The notes under the pieces were generated by a model. It saw only the letters and a program-made list of their open reading frames with translations. It searched no databases and was not told where the DNA came from. From assembly GCA_937919625.1 (NCBI GenBank), contig CALFRK010000133.1:1-33722 (forward strand): a stretch of DNA of 33,722 bases, given 5' to 3'. This document shows, piece by piece, positions 23,253 through 30,582 of this stretch. How positions within the stretch are numbered: position 1 is the first letter of the stretch; each line of letters opens with the position of its first letter. The position numbers were made by a program, and so were the translations under genes. The stretch comes from an uncultured Ilumatobacter sp. GTDB taxonomy: Bacteria; Actinomycetota; Acidimicrobiia; Acidimicrobiales; Ilumatobacteraceae.

Positions 23253-25082
23253 TCATTCGGCTTGCTCCAACGCCCGTTCGAGATCCTTCTGCACCGATGG
23301 GGCTGCGAGACCGATCACCGTGCCCTGCGACGGCACGGGATCGTTGCGGCAGATAAAGCTGAGCTGGCCGCCGAACACTCGCGCCATCGGCAGGAACAAA
23401 CCAGCCTCGGTCGCCGCCGAGATCGGCTCGCCGGTAGGGGAGGGGCGAACCCGCCAACCCTGGCGTGTGCGCTCGTCGAGGGTTCCGTAGTCGAGTCCCT
23501 GGATACCGATCACCCTACCCAGCAGCGCTTCTGGCAGGGCGCCGCTGCGCTGGCGCTCGCCGGGGGCGAGCTGAAACGTTTCGCGTCGGCCGAACAGCCT
23601 GGCGAACCGACCTGAGGCGAGGGCGTTGACCTCGTCGTTGGAGGTGAGTGCCAGGATCCTTCCGATGCCCCGCAGATCGAGCTCGTGCGTGGCTTCCTCG
23701 GTCAGCACACTCAGCCGCCTTGCCGGCAACCCGAGCGCCACCGAACGGGTCACGTTGTACGGGTCGGTGTCGACCAGCATCGTTTTTACATCTAGATCTT
23801 CGAGCGCTTTCGCCAATCCTCTGGCGATCGAATGCGCTCCGACGATCAGCACGCCGTTGGCGCGGGCTTCCGCCAGCCCCAACGCGCGAGCTACCGGTCC
23901 TGCGAGAAAGCCGTAGACGAGGATCGTGCCGATGATCATCAAGAACACGATCGGCACGATCAGCTCGGCCCCTCGTACCCCCTCTTGCTCGAGCCGCAGG
24001 GCGAAGATCGCCGACACGGCGGCGGCCACGATGCCGCGCGGTGCCATGACCATCAAGAACAACCGCTCGCGCCAAGTCAGACCGGTTCGTACTGTCGACA
24101 CGATCACCCCGAGCGGGCGAGCTACGAACACCAGCATGGCGAGGAACAGCAGCGATGGGAGGGCGACGTCTCGCAACTGGTCGGGTTCGATGCGGGCCGC
24201 CAGCAGAATGAACAGGGCGGAGATCAGCAAGGTGCGCAGACTCTCGTTGAACTCGAGCAGTTGGCGCACGGCGGCTGAGTCTCGTCGCGCCAGCCAGATG
24301 CCCATCACGGTCACGGTCAGCAGGCCTGCCTCCTCCTGCACCTCGTTGCTGATCACGAACCCGACCACCACGATCGCCAACGCGATCGGATTGCCGAGGT
24401 GGTCGGGGATCAGGAACCGGCGCAGGGCATGATCGAGCATGTAGGCCAGTAGGAATCCGATCCCGACACCGGCCAGCAGTGTGAGTCCGATCACGCCGAT
24501 CAGAGCGCTGATCGCCTCGCCCGGCTCGTCGGTCAGCGCCGCCTCGAAGGCCACCAATGCGGCGGTGGCACCGATCGGGTCGATCAGAATGCCTTCTGCA
24601 CGCAGCATCGGACCGGTGCGGCCGCTGGGCCGGACAAACCGCAGCAACGGTCCGACGACGGTGGGCCCTGTTACCACGAGCACGGCCGCCATGACAGCGG
24701 CGGCGCCACGGCTGATATCGAACAGTTGCTCGGCGCTCCAGGCGGCAACGAGGAAGGTGATGATGGCGCCGATGGTGATTAGACGGCGCACGACGGTGCC
24801 GGTCGATCGCAGCTCGCGCGGGGGCAGGTCGAGCCCGCCTTCAAACAGGATCAGGGCTACCGACAGCGAGACGACGGGAAACAGGGTTCCGCCCAGGAAG
24901 TCGTCGGGGTCGATCAGGCTGAAGACAGGGCCGAGCAGCAGGCCGGCAACGAGCAGCAGAATGATCGATGGCACTTGGGTACGCCACGCGATCCATTGCG
25001 CGGCCATCCCTACGCCGACGATGATCGCCAGCGTTGGGCCGAGCGCAGATTCGGTGGCTGCCAGCAGCGTGGAGATCAGCAT
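23253..25082 (-). CDS. CPA-type cation:proton antiporter with nucleotide-binding C-terminal domain
   Basis: Protein of 609 residues. The first 400 form a Na+(K+)/H+ antiporter with about 12 membrane segments. VTGPTVVGPLL (138-148) and LIDPIGA (166-172) are the two ion-path motifs; the second has Asp168-Pro instead of the Asn-Asp or Asp-Asp pairs of other subgroups. Residues about 408-490 form a TrkA-N/RCK-like Rossmann domain (NGVLIVGAHSIARGL), in which the usual GxGxxG is degenerate. The last 100 residues are of unknown type. It should exchange Na+ or K+ for protons, possibly gated by a nucleotide. It lies 53 bases after the nhaA gene on the same strand and just before the cyclotransferase gene. 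Confidence 0.9.
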   Translation of the reverse strand: MLISTLLAATESALGPTLAIIVGVGMAAQWIAWRTQVPSIILLLVAGLLLGPVFSLIDPDDFLGGTLFPVVSLSVALILFEGGLDLPPRELRSTGTVVRRLITIGAIITFLVAAWSAEQLFDISRGAAAVMAAVLVVTGPTVVGPLLRFVRPSGRTGPMLRAEGILIDPIGATAALVAFEAALTDEPGEAISALIGVIGLTLLAGVGIGFLLAYMLDHALRRFLIPDHLGNPIALAIVVVGFVISNEVQEEAGLLTVTVMGIWLARRDSAAVRQLLEFNESLRTLLISALFILLAARIEPDQLRDVALPSLLFLAMLVFVARPLGVIVSTVRTGLTWRERLFLMVMAPRGIVAAAVSAIFALRLEQEGVRGAELIVPIVFLMIIGTILVYGFLAGPVARALGLAEARANGVLIVGAHSIARGLAKALEDLDVKTMLVDTDPYNVTRSVALGLPARRLSVLTEEATHELDLRGIGRILALTSNDEVNALASGRFARLFGRRETFQLAPGERQRSGALPEALLGRVIGIQGLDYGTLDERTRQGWRVRPSPTGEPISAATEAGLFLPMARVFGGQLSFICRNDPVPSQGTVIGLAAPSVQKDLERALEQAE

Positions 25083-25135
25083 CGGAACGGCGGCGGCGAG
25101 CTCAGTCTCTGTGCTGAACTCGCCGTGTCAGTGTT

Positions 25136-26560
25136 CTAGTCGATTTTCGACTGCCGCGGCGAAGAGTTGAACGCCGGATCCGTGTCAGGGTCGACCACAG
25201 GTCCAGTCATTGAGCGATCGTCGAGCACCTTTCCGGGAATCATGATCGCTGATCCGATCAGCGCCGCCGCGAACGATCCGATCAGCACACCGAGCCGAGC
25301 ATCGGTGCCCACGACCTCCTCGCCGAAGGCAAGTTCGGTCACGAACAGCGACACTGTGAACCCGACTCCGCCGAGTGCACCAGCACCGAGCACATAGCGC
25401 GGCGTAACCCCCTCCGGAAGGCGCCCTATTTTGAGGGCGACGGCCAGAAGGGTCGCCCCGGTGATGCCGATCGTCTTGCCGACCACGAGCCCGAGCATGA
25501 CGCCCCACGTCACGCGATTGGTCATCGCACTGCCCAGGTCGGAGGCAGGGATCTTGATCCCGGCATTGGCGAGCGCAAACACGGGCACGACCAAGAATGC
25601 TGACCAGGGGTGCAGTCGGTGCTCGAGCCATTCGACGATGGATACGGTCCACTTCGCTTGCTGCGAGACGGCTGCCGCCTTGCGCACGTCGGGCTTGGCG
25701 GCCAGCTCGTCGGCGTCGATCATGCCAGACCGTCGGCGGGGCGTTACGGGCGCCAGCAGGCCGAATGCGACACCGGTGAGGGTTGGATGTACGTGAGCGT
25801 TGTGAAGCCCCAACCAGCACAGAGCACCGAGGGCGACATACACCCCGATCCAAGGCACGCTGTTTCGGATCACGGCGGCGACGGCGACCGCTCCGATGGC
25901 AACCGACAACCACTCGAACGAAACACCCTCGGAGTAGAAGATGGCGATAACCAGGATCGCCCCGATGTCGTCGACGATGGCGAGTGCCAGCAGAAACAGT
26001 TTCAGCCACGACGGTGCACGCGAGCCCAACAGGGCAACGACACCCATCACGATTGCGATGTCGGTGGCCATCGGGATCCCCCACCCCTTCGAACCATCAC
26101 CGCCCGAGTTGAGTACTGCGAAGATCGTGGCCGGCACAATCATGCCGCCAAAGGCGGCGATGATCGGGAGCGCGGCCTGGCGCGGGTCACGCAACTCGCC
26201 CTCGGTCAGCTCGCGCTTGATCTCCAATCCGACGACGAAGAAGAACAACACCATCGCCAGATCGTTGACCCATTCGCGCAGATTGAGATGGATACCGTGC
26301 CCGTTGAACTCAACGCCGGATTCGATGCTCCAGAGATCAAAGTAGCTTCCCGACCAGGGCGAGTTGGCCCAGATCAGGGCAAAGATCGCGGCACCGACCA
26401 GCAGCAGACCAGCGCTCGCCTCCTGATGCAGGAAGTCGCGCAGCGGACGAATGAAACGTTCTGCTCGCCCGTTGGGATCGCGGGCGTACCGGTCGGTGTG
26501 AGGATCGGTGGGCGAGGTCGACACGGTGGACAAGTATCGCAGCGCTGACGTCGAGTTCAT
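25136..26560 (-). CDS. nhaA: Na+/H+ antiporter NhaA
   Basis: Protein of 474 residues, longer than E. coli NhaA (388) through a polar N-terminal tail of about 40 residues and a hydrophilic insert (about 272-310). The diagnostic residues are present: ATDIA (165-169), Asp197-Asp198 in AIVDDIGA for Na+ and proton binding, HPTLTG (258-263) and LHPW before the second half. It exports Na+ in exchange for two protons. The start is uncertain: ATG at 26560 or GTG at 26524, which has a GATACTT -10-like box 7-8 bases upstream. Divergent from the hydrolase-OsmC gene with a gap of 34 bases (70 with the GTG). Heads an apparent operon with the second antiporter and the cyclotransferase. Confidence 0.93.
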   Translation of the reverse strand: MNSTSALRYLSTVSTSPTDPHTDRYARDPNGRAERFIRPLRDFLHQEASAGLLLVGAAIFALIWANSPWSGSYFDLWSIESGVEFNGHGIHLNLREWVNDLAMVLFFFVVGLEIKRELTEGELRDPRQAALPIIAAFGGMIVPATIFAVLNSGGDGSKGWGIPMATDIAIVMGVVALLGSRAPSWLKLFLLALAIVDDIGAILVIAIFYSEGVSFEWLSVAIGAVAVAAVIRNSVPWIGVYVALGALCWLGLHNAHVHPTLTGVAFGLLAPVTPRRRSGMIDADELAAKPDVRKAAAVSQQAKWTVSIVEWLEHRLHPWSAFLVVPVFALANAGIKIPASDLGSAMTNRVTWGVMLGLVVGKTIGITGATLLAVALKIGRLPEGVTPRYVLGAGALGGVGFTVSLFVTELAFGEEVVGTDARLGVLIGSFAAALIGSAIMIPGKVLDDRSMTGPVVDPDTDPAFNSSPRQSKID

Positions 26561-26582
26561 ACGTGCGCGGCGAAGCTGTTGG

Positions 26583-26588
26583 TACCGT
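26583..26588 (+). promoter_or_regulatory. -10 box of the hydrolase-OsmC gene (leaderless arrangement)
   Basis: TACCGT fits TANNNT and ends six bases before the ATG at 26595. It lies in the very short gap to the divergent nhaA gene. Confidence 0.6.
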
Positions 26589-26594
26589 CGGCGC

Positions 26595-27842
26595 ATGCCC
26601 ACCCGCATCGAACGTGTCACGTTTCCCGGCAGTTCTGGCGAACTGCTCTCAGCACGGCTCGACCTGCCGGCCGGCCCGCCCAAGGCGTTTGCCCTGTTTG
26701 CTCACTGCTTCACATGCAGCAAGGACCTTCGGGCGGCCTCCAGGATTGCGGCAGTATTGACCGACCTTGGCTACGGGCTGCTGCGGTTTGACTTCACTGG
26801 GCTCGGTGCCAGCGAGGGCGAGTTCGCCAACACCAACTTCTCGTCGAATGTCGACGACCTGATTGCGGCCGCTGATTGGCTGCGCCAAGACCACCGGGCG
26901 CCACAGTTGCTGGTCGGCCATTCGCTCGGAGGGGCGGCGGTGATCTGCGCTGCTAACCAACTCGCCGAAGTGAGTGCTGTCGCCACGCTGGGGGCCCCGT
27001 CGGATGCCGGTCACGTCGCCGGGCTGTTCGACGGAATGCTCGACGAGATCGCAGAACGTGGCGAGGTCGAGGTCGAGCTGCACGGGCGGCGGTTTACTAT
27101 TCGTCAGCAGTTCATCGACGTCCTGCGCTCTGGGGCGGTCACCGATGCCGCAGCCACTCTCGACGCGGCTCTCTTAGTGATGCACTCACCGATCGACAAC
27201 ACCGTCAGTGTCGACCACGCTGCTGGCATCTTTCAAGCGGCTCGTCATCCGAAGAGCTTCGTCAGCCTCGATCACGCCGACCATCTGTTGTCTACGACCG
27301 CCGATTCCGAGTACGCGGCGTCGGTGATCGGAGCATGGGCAGCCAGGTATCTCGTTGACGAGAGCGGCGCGACCAAGGCCCCCAAGCCGTCCGCCCAGGT
27401 GGTTGTCGCGGAGACCACTCAAGGCTTGTTCCTCAACCACGTCGTGACCGGGCGGCATCGGTTCCTCGCCGACGAGCCCGAGTCGGTCGGCGGTTTCGAC
27501 GCCGGGCCGGGCCCGTACGACTTGCTGGCGGCCGCGCTTGGCGCGTGTACGTCGATGACGTTGCGGATGTACGCCGATCGCAAGCAGCTTCCGCTCGACA
27601 AGGTGACGGTCGAGGTGTCACACGACAAGGTGCACGCTGCCGATGTCGCCACCGACACAGCAGACGGTGCTGTGCCGAAGAATGGCAAGATCGATCAGTT
27701 CACGCGGGTGTTATATCTGGAGGGCGAGCTCGATGAGAAGCAGCGCGCCGGCCTGGCGAAGATCGCCGATCGGTGTCCGGTTCACCGCACGCTCGAACAG
27801 GCGTCGCTGATCGTCACCCAACTCGGCCCGCCCGCCGAGTAG
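26595..27842 (+). CDS. Alpha/beta hydrolase-OsmC fusion protein
   Basis: Protein of 415 residues with two domains. Residues 1-255 are an alpha/beta hydrolase with GHSLGG (nucleophile Ser110), Asp201 (HSPID) and His227 or His230 (LDHADH) as the triad. Residues 260-415 are an OsmC/Ohr-like peroxiredoxin domain with Cys318 (ALGACTS) and Cys394 (DRCPVH) as the redox pair. Such fusions are an established actinobacterial and proteobacterial family. The expected role is reduction of organic or fatty acyl hydroperoxides, with the hydrolase perhaps freeing the oxidised acyl group. The ATG at 26595 follows TACCGT by six bases. The stop codon directly abuts that of the convergent YihY gene with no base between. 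Confidence 0.93.
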   Translation: MPTRIERVTFPGSSGELLSARLDLPAGPPKAFALFAHCFTCSKDLRAASRIAAVLTDLGYGLLRFDFTGLGASEGEFANTNFSSNVDDLIAAADWLRQDHRAPQLLVGHSLGGAAVICAANQLAEVSAVATLGAPSDAGHVAGLFDGMLDEIAERGEVEVELHGRRFTIRQQFIDVLRSGAVTDAAATLDAALLVMHSPIDNTVSVDHAAGIFQAARHPKSFVSLDHADHLLSTTADSEYAASVIGAWAARYLVDESGATKAPKPSAQVVVAETTQGLFLNHVVTGRHRFLADEPESVGGFDAGPGPYDLLAAALGACTSMTLRMYADRKQLPLDKVTVEVSHDKVHAADVATDTADGAVPKNGKIDQFTRVLYLEGELDEKQRAGLAKIADRCPVHRTLEQASLIVTQLGPPAE

Positions 27843-28733
27843 TCAGTCGTCGTCGGCGGCGGCAACGGGTGCGGTCGGTTGTTCCGACGGCGATGCTGGC
27901 TGGCGGTCATTGCGTCTGACCAGGGCAGCGTTCAGCTCGGCCCCGATCAGGCTGATCAGGGCGAGCAAACTGAGCCAGCTGAGCAACGCCAACGTGGCCG
28001 CAAACGTGCCGTAGACACTCTCGGCGTCGTCGAATGTCTTGGTGACGAGTCGTGTGCCGGCGAACTGCAGCACGGTGTACAGAATCCCTGTGAAGACCGC
28101 ACCTGGCCAAACGATTTCCCATGTCGTCGACTTGGAGGTGAGGTACCGGTACATCGCACCTACAACAATGAAGTTGACCACCAGGCCACCGAGGGTGATC
28201 AGCAGCCGTCCGAGTCGAGGCATCCCAACCTCGCTGACGGTCGCCGCCAACGCCACGGTGACGATCTGACCGGCGCCGATCACGGCGATGCCAACGAGCG
28301 CCCTGACACGTTTGACGGCCCCATTCGCGCGATCGTCGACCGGGATCTCCCAGACGTCATCGAGGGCGGCCTGAAGGGCGACGAACGCTTTCAGCGATCC
28401 CCACAACGCGATCCCAAGTCCGAAAACCAGGGCCCACCAGTTGCCGCCGATCGTTGAACCGGGCTCGAGATCAGCACCGATCACCGGAATCTGGCTGAGG
28501 GCCGAATCGACAATGTCGGCCTGCAGTTCGGGGTCGCCTTCGAGTGCGAACCCGAGGATCGTCGTCGCCGCCATCAGCAACGGGAACAAGGTGAGAAACC
28601 CGTAGTAGGCGAGTACGGCGGCGTTGCGACCGGTGAGATGGCGCCGGAAGCCGTCGAGCGTTTCGACGGTGACATCGACAGGATCGCTGCGGCGACGCAA
28701 CCGCATCACGCTGGTGCTGGTGGTCCAGGCCAT
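27843..28733 (-). CDS. YihY/BrkB-family membrane protein
   Basis: Protein of 296 residues with about six membrane segments and the YihY/BrkB signatures: AVLAYYGFLTLFPLLM (39-54), ALWGSLKAFVALQAALDDVW (109-128) and LLSWLSLLALISLIGAELNA near the end. It was once called ribonuclease BN by mistake; the real function is unknown, possibly transport or envelope upkeep. The C-terminal tail is hydrophilic and Ala/Pro-rich. The ATG at 28733 lies six bases after the ung stop, and GGAGG lies 12 bases upstream of it, so the gene is translated as the second gene of an ung operon. It ends against the hydrolase-OsmC gene with directly adjoining stop codons. Confidence 0.9.
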   Translation of the reverse strand: MAWTTSTSVMRLRRRSDPVDVTVETLDGFRRHLTGRNAAVLAYYGFLTLFPLLMAATTILGFALEGDPELQADIVDSALSQIPVIGADLEPGSTIGGNWWALVFGLGIALWGSLKAFVALQAALDDVWEIPVDDRANGAVKRVRALVGIAVIGAGQIVTVALAATVSEVGMPRLGRLLITLGGLVVNFIVVGAMYRYLTSKSTTWEIVWPGAVFTGILYTVLQFAGTRLVTKTFDDAESVYGTFAATLALLSWLSLLALISLIGAELNAALVRRNDRQPASPSEQPTAPVAAADDD

Positions 28734-28739
28734 GGTGCT

Positions 28740-29438
28740 TCACAGCCTCCAATCGATCGCTGGTTGGCCGTGAGCGACGAGTGCCTGGTTGCTGCGGCTG
28801 AACGGTTTGGCTCCGAAGAAACCGGTGTGGGCTGACAGCGGCGACGGGTGTGGTGATTCGATGATCGTGTGCCGTGATGGGTCGATCAGCGACTTCTTCT
28901 TTCGGGCGTAGGCACCCCACAAGATAAACACGACGTGATCCGGCTTGGCGCTGACGGCGCTGATTACCTCGTCGGTGAACGTCTCCCACCCCTTGCCCTG
29001 ATGCGATGCTGCCTGGCCGGCGCGCACGGTGAGCGTGGCATTCAACAGCAGCACACCCTGGCGTGCCCACGGTTCGAGATTGCCATGATCGGGAATCGGC
29101 AGATCAAGGTCGCTCGACAGTTCCTTGTGGATGTTGGCGAGTGATGGCGGGACGCGTACGTCGGACTGCACCGAGAAACACAGGCCGTGGGCCTGGTTTG
29201 GGCCGTGGTACGGATCCTGGCCGAGAATCATCACGCGGGTCGCCGCGTACGGCGTCAGGTGCAGCGCCGCGAACACGCGGTCGGCGGGCGGGTAGACCGT
29301 GGCCTGCGAACGCTCTGCCGACACGAATCCCTGCAGCGTGTCCCAGTACGGCTTGTCGAACTCGCGCCTCAGAATCGGGTTCCAGTCGGTCTTCACGTTC
29401 GCCGCCGCTTTTGCCGCCCTACTGTCCTCACGCTCCAT
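28740..29438 (-). CDS. ung: Uracil-DNA glycosylase (family 1)
   Basis: Protein of 232 residues, full length for family 1 UNG. GQDPYHGP (73-80) holds the catalytic Asp75, LLLNATLTVR (130-139) is the uracil-recognition strand with Asn133, and HPSPLSAH (197-204) holds the catalytic His197 and the DNA-reading loop. It removes uracil from DNA as the first step of base excision repair. The ATG at 29438 has CATGAT six bases upstream, close to TANNNT, which suggests a leaderless mRNA. A GTG at 29396 is a possible alternative start. The start codon is only nine bases from that of the divergent PLP enzyme gene. Confidence 0.96.
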   Translation of the reverse strand: MEREDSRAAKAAANVKTDWNPILRREFDKPYWDTLQGFVSAERSQATVYPPADRVFAALHLTPYAATRVMILGQDPYHGPNQAHGLCFSVQSDVRVPPSLANIHKELSSDLDLPIPDHGNLEPWARQGVLLLNATLTVRAGQAASHQGKGWETFTDEVISAVSAKPDHVVFILWGAYARKKKSLIDPSRHTIIESPHPSPLSAHTGFFGAKPFSRSNQALVAHGQPAIDWRL

Positions 29439-29447
29439 GTGCCTATC

Positions 29448-30458
29448 ATGCCGAGCGTGTTCGGTCATCTTCCGCGGGCCCGCTTGGCGACATTGCCGAC
29501 TCCACTCGAGCGTGGGTCTGAGCTGCCTGGCGGCGCCCGGCTGTGGATGAAGCGCGACGATCTGACGGGCCTCGGAATGGGTGGCAACAAGGCCCGCAAG
29601 CTCGAGTTCCTCTGTGGTGCGGCGGTTGCCCAAGGCGCCCGTTCGCTGGTCACCGTCGGTGCCGCCCAATCCAACCACTGCCGGATGACGGCGGCGGCCG
29701 GGGCGATGCTTGGTCTCGAGGTGCACCTCGTGCTGTCAGGGGACGCGCCGGCAGTGCCGACCGGGAACCTCCTTCTGTCGAATCTGTTCGGGGCCCAGCA
29801 GCATTTCACCGGTTCGGAAGAGAGCCACTGGGGCGAACTCGAGATCGCCAGGGAGGCGCTCGCCAACGAACTCCGGGCGGCCGGCGCCGAGCCTTACTCG
29901 ATCCCGATCGGTGGTTCGACGCCAGTCGGCGCCGTCGGATACGCGGTTGCGTTCGTCGAGCTGATGCAACAGTGCCAGGCGTTCGACGTCACACCGGCGG
30001 CGATCGTGCACACTTCGTCGAGCGGAGGAACCCATGCCGGGTTGCTGGCCGGGCGAGCGCTGTGGCGACTCGAGGGACATGACGTGCCAGAGGTGCTGGC
30101 GATCGGGGTCGCCAAGGGTGTCAATATGGGCATGCCGAACATCGCCGATCTGGCCCGCGACACGATCGAACTGATTGGCGGTGACCGATCGATTCTCGAC
30201 CGGGGCGATGTGCGGGTCGACCCGAATTGGATGGGCCACGACTATGGCGTCCCCACTCGAGCGGGTGATGCGGCAATCCGTTGGGCCGCCCGCCATGGTG
30301 GCTGGGTCCTCGATCGTGTATACAGCGGCAAGGGCTTCGCCGGGCTGGTCGGCAATGCCGAGGCCGGCCGCTGGGCGGCAGGGAACGATGTCGTGTTCAT
30401 ACACACCGGTGGCACGCCGGCGATCTTCGCTGCAGGCGGGGTACCGCCAGGGCGATGA
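29448..30458 (+). CDS. PLP-dependent D-cysteine desulfhydrase/ACC deaminase-like enzyme
   Basis: Protein of 336 residues of the tryptophan-synthase-beta fold. GGNKARKLEF (45-54) holds the PLP lysine Lys48; QSNH (74-77) is the substrate-side loop typical of ACC deaminase and D-cysteine desulfhydrase; SSGGTHAGLL (191-200) binds the PLP phosphate; HTGGTPAIFA (319-328) is the C-terminal cofactor loop. The family breaks down D-cysteine or related D-amino acids, or 1-aminocyclopropane-1-carboxylate, to ammonia and a keto acid. Sequence alone does not separate these. The ATG at 29448 gives a normal N-terminus (ARLATLPTPLE). It is nine bases from the start of the divergent ung gene. Confidence 0.92.
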   Translation: MPSVFGHLPRARLATLPTPLERGSELPGGARLWMKRDDLTGLGMGGNKARKLEFLCGAAVAQGARSLVTVGAAQSNHCRMTAAAGAMLGLEVHLVLSGDAPAVPTGNLLLSNLFGAQQHFTGSEESHWGELEIAREALANELRAAGAEPYSIPIGGSTPVGAVGYAVAFVELMQQCQAFDVTPAAIVHTSSSGGTHAGLLAGRALWRLEGHDVPEVLAIGVAKGVNMGMPNIADLARDTIELIGGDRSILDRGDVRVDPNWMGHDYGVPTRAGDAAIRWAARHGGWVLDRVYSGKGFAGLVGNAEAGRWAAGNDVVFIHTGGTPAIFAAGGVPPGR

Positions 30459-30459
30459 G

Positions 30460-30473
30460 GTCAGCCGGCTGAC
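30460..30473. other. Perfect 14-bp palindrome in a convergent gap
   Basis: GTCAGCCGGCTGAC, two bases beyond the stop of the PLP enzyme gene and well before the stop of the convergent secreted protein (30583). It could form a short hairpin or bind a dimeric protein. The rest of this 124-base gap shows nothing I can name. Confidence 0.4.
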
Positions 30474-30582
30474 GGCAGTTGAGAGCGGCGAGCGATTCAC
30501 CGACGATGGGTTGGCCGTGTTCGCCCTACTCGTGGGCCGCGTCGACCGAGTCGGCTGCCATTGTGAACGTTGCCTGGGCGCT

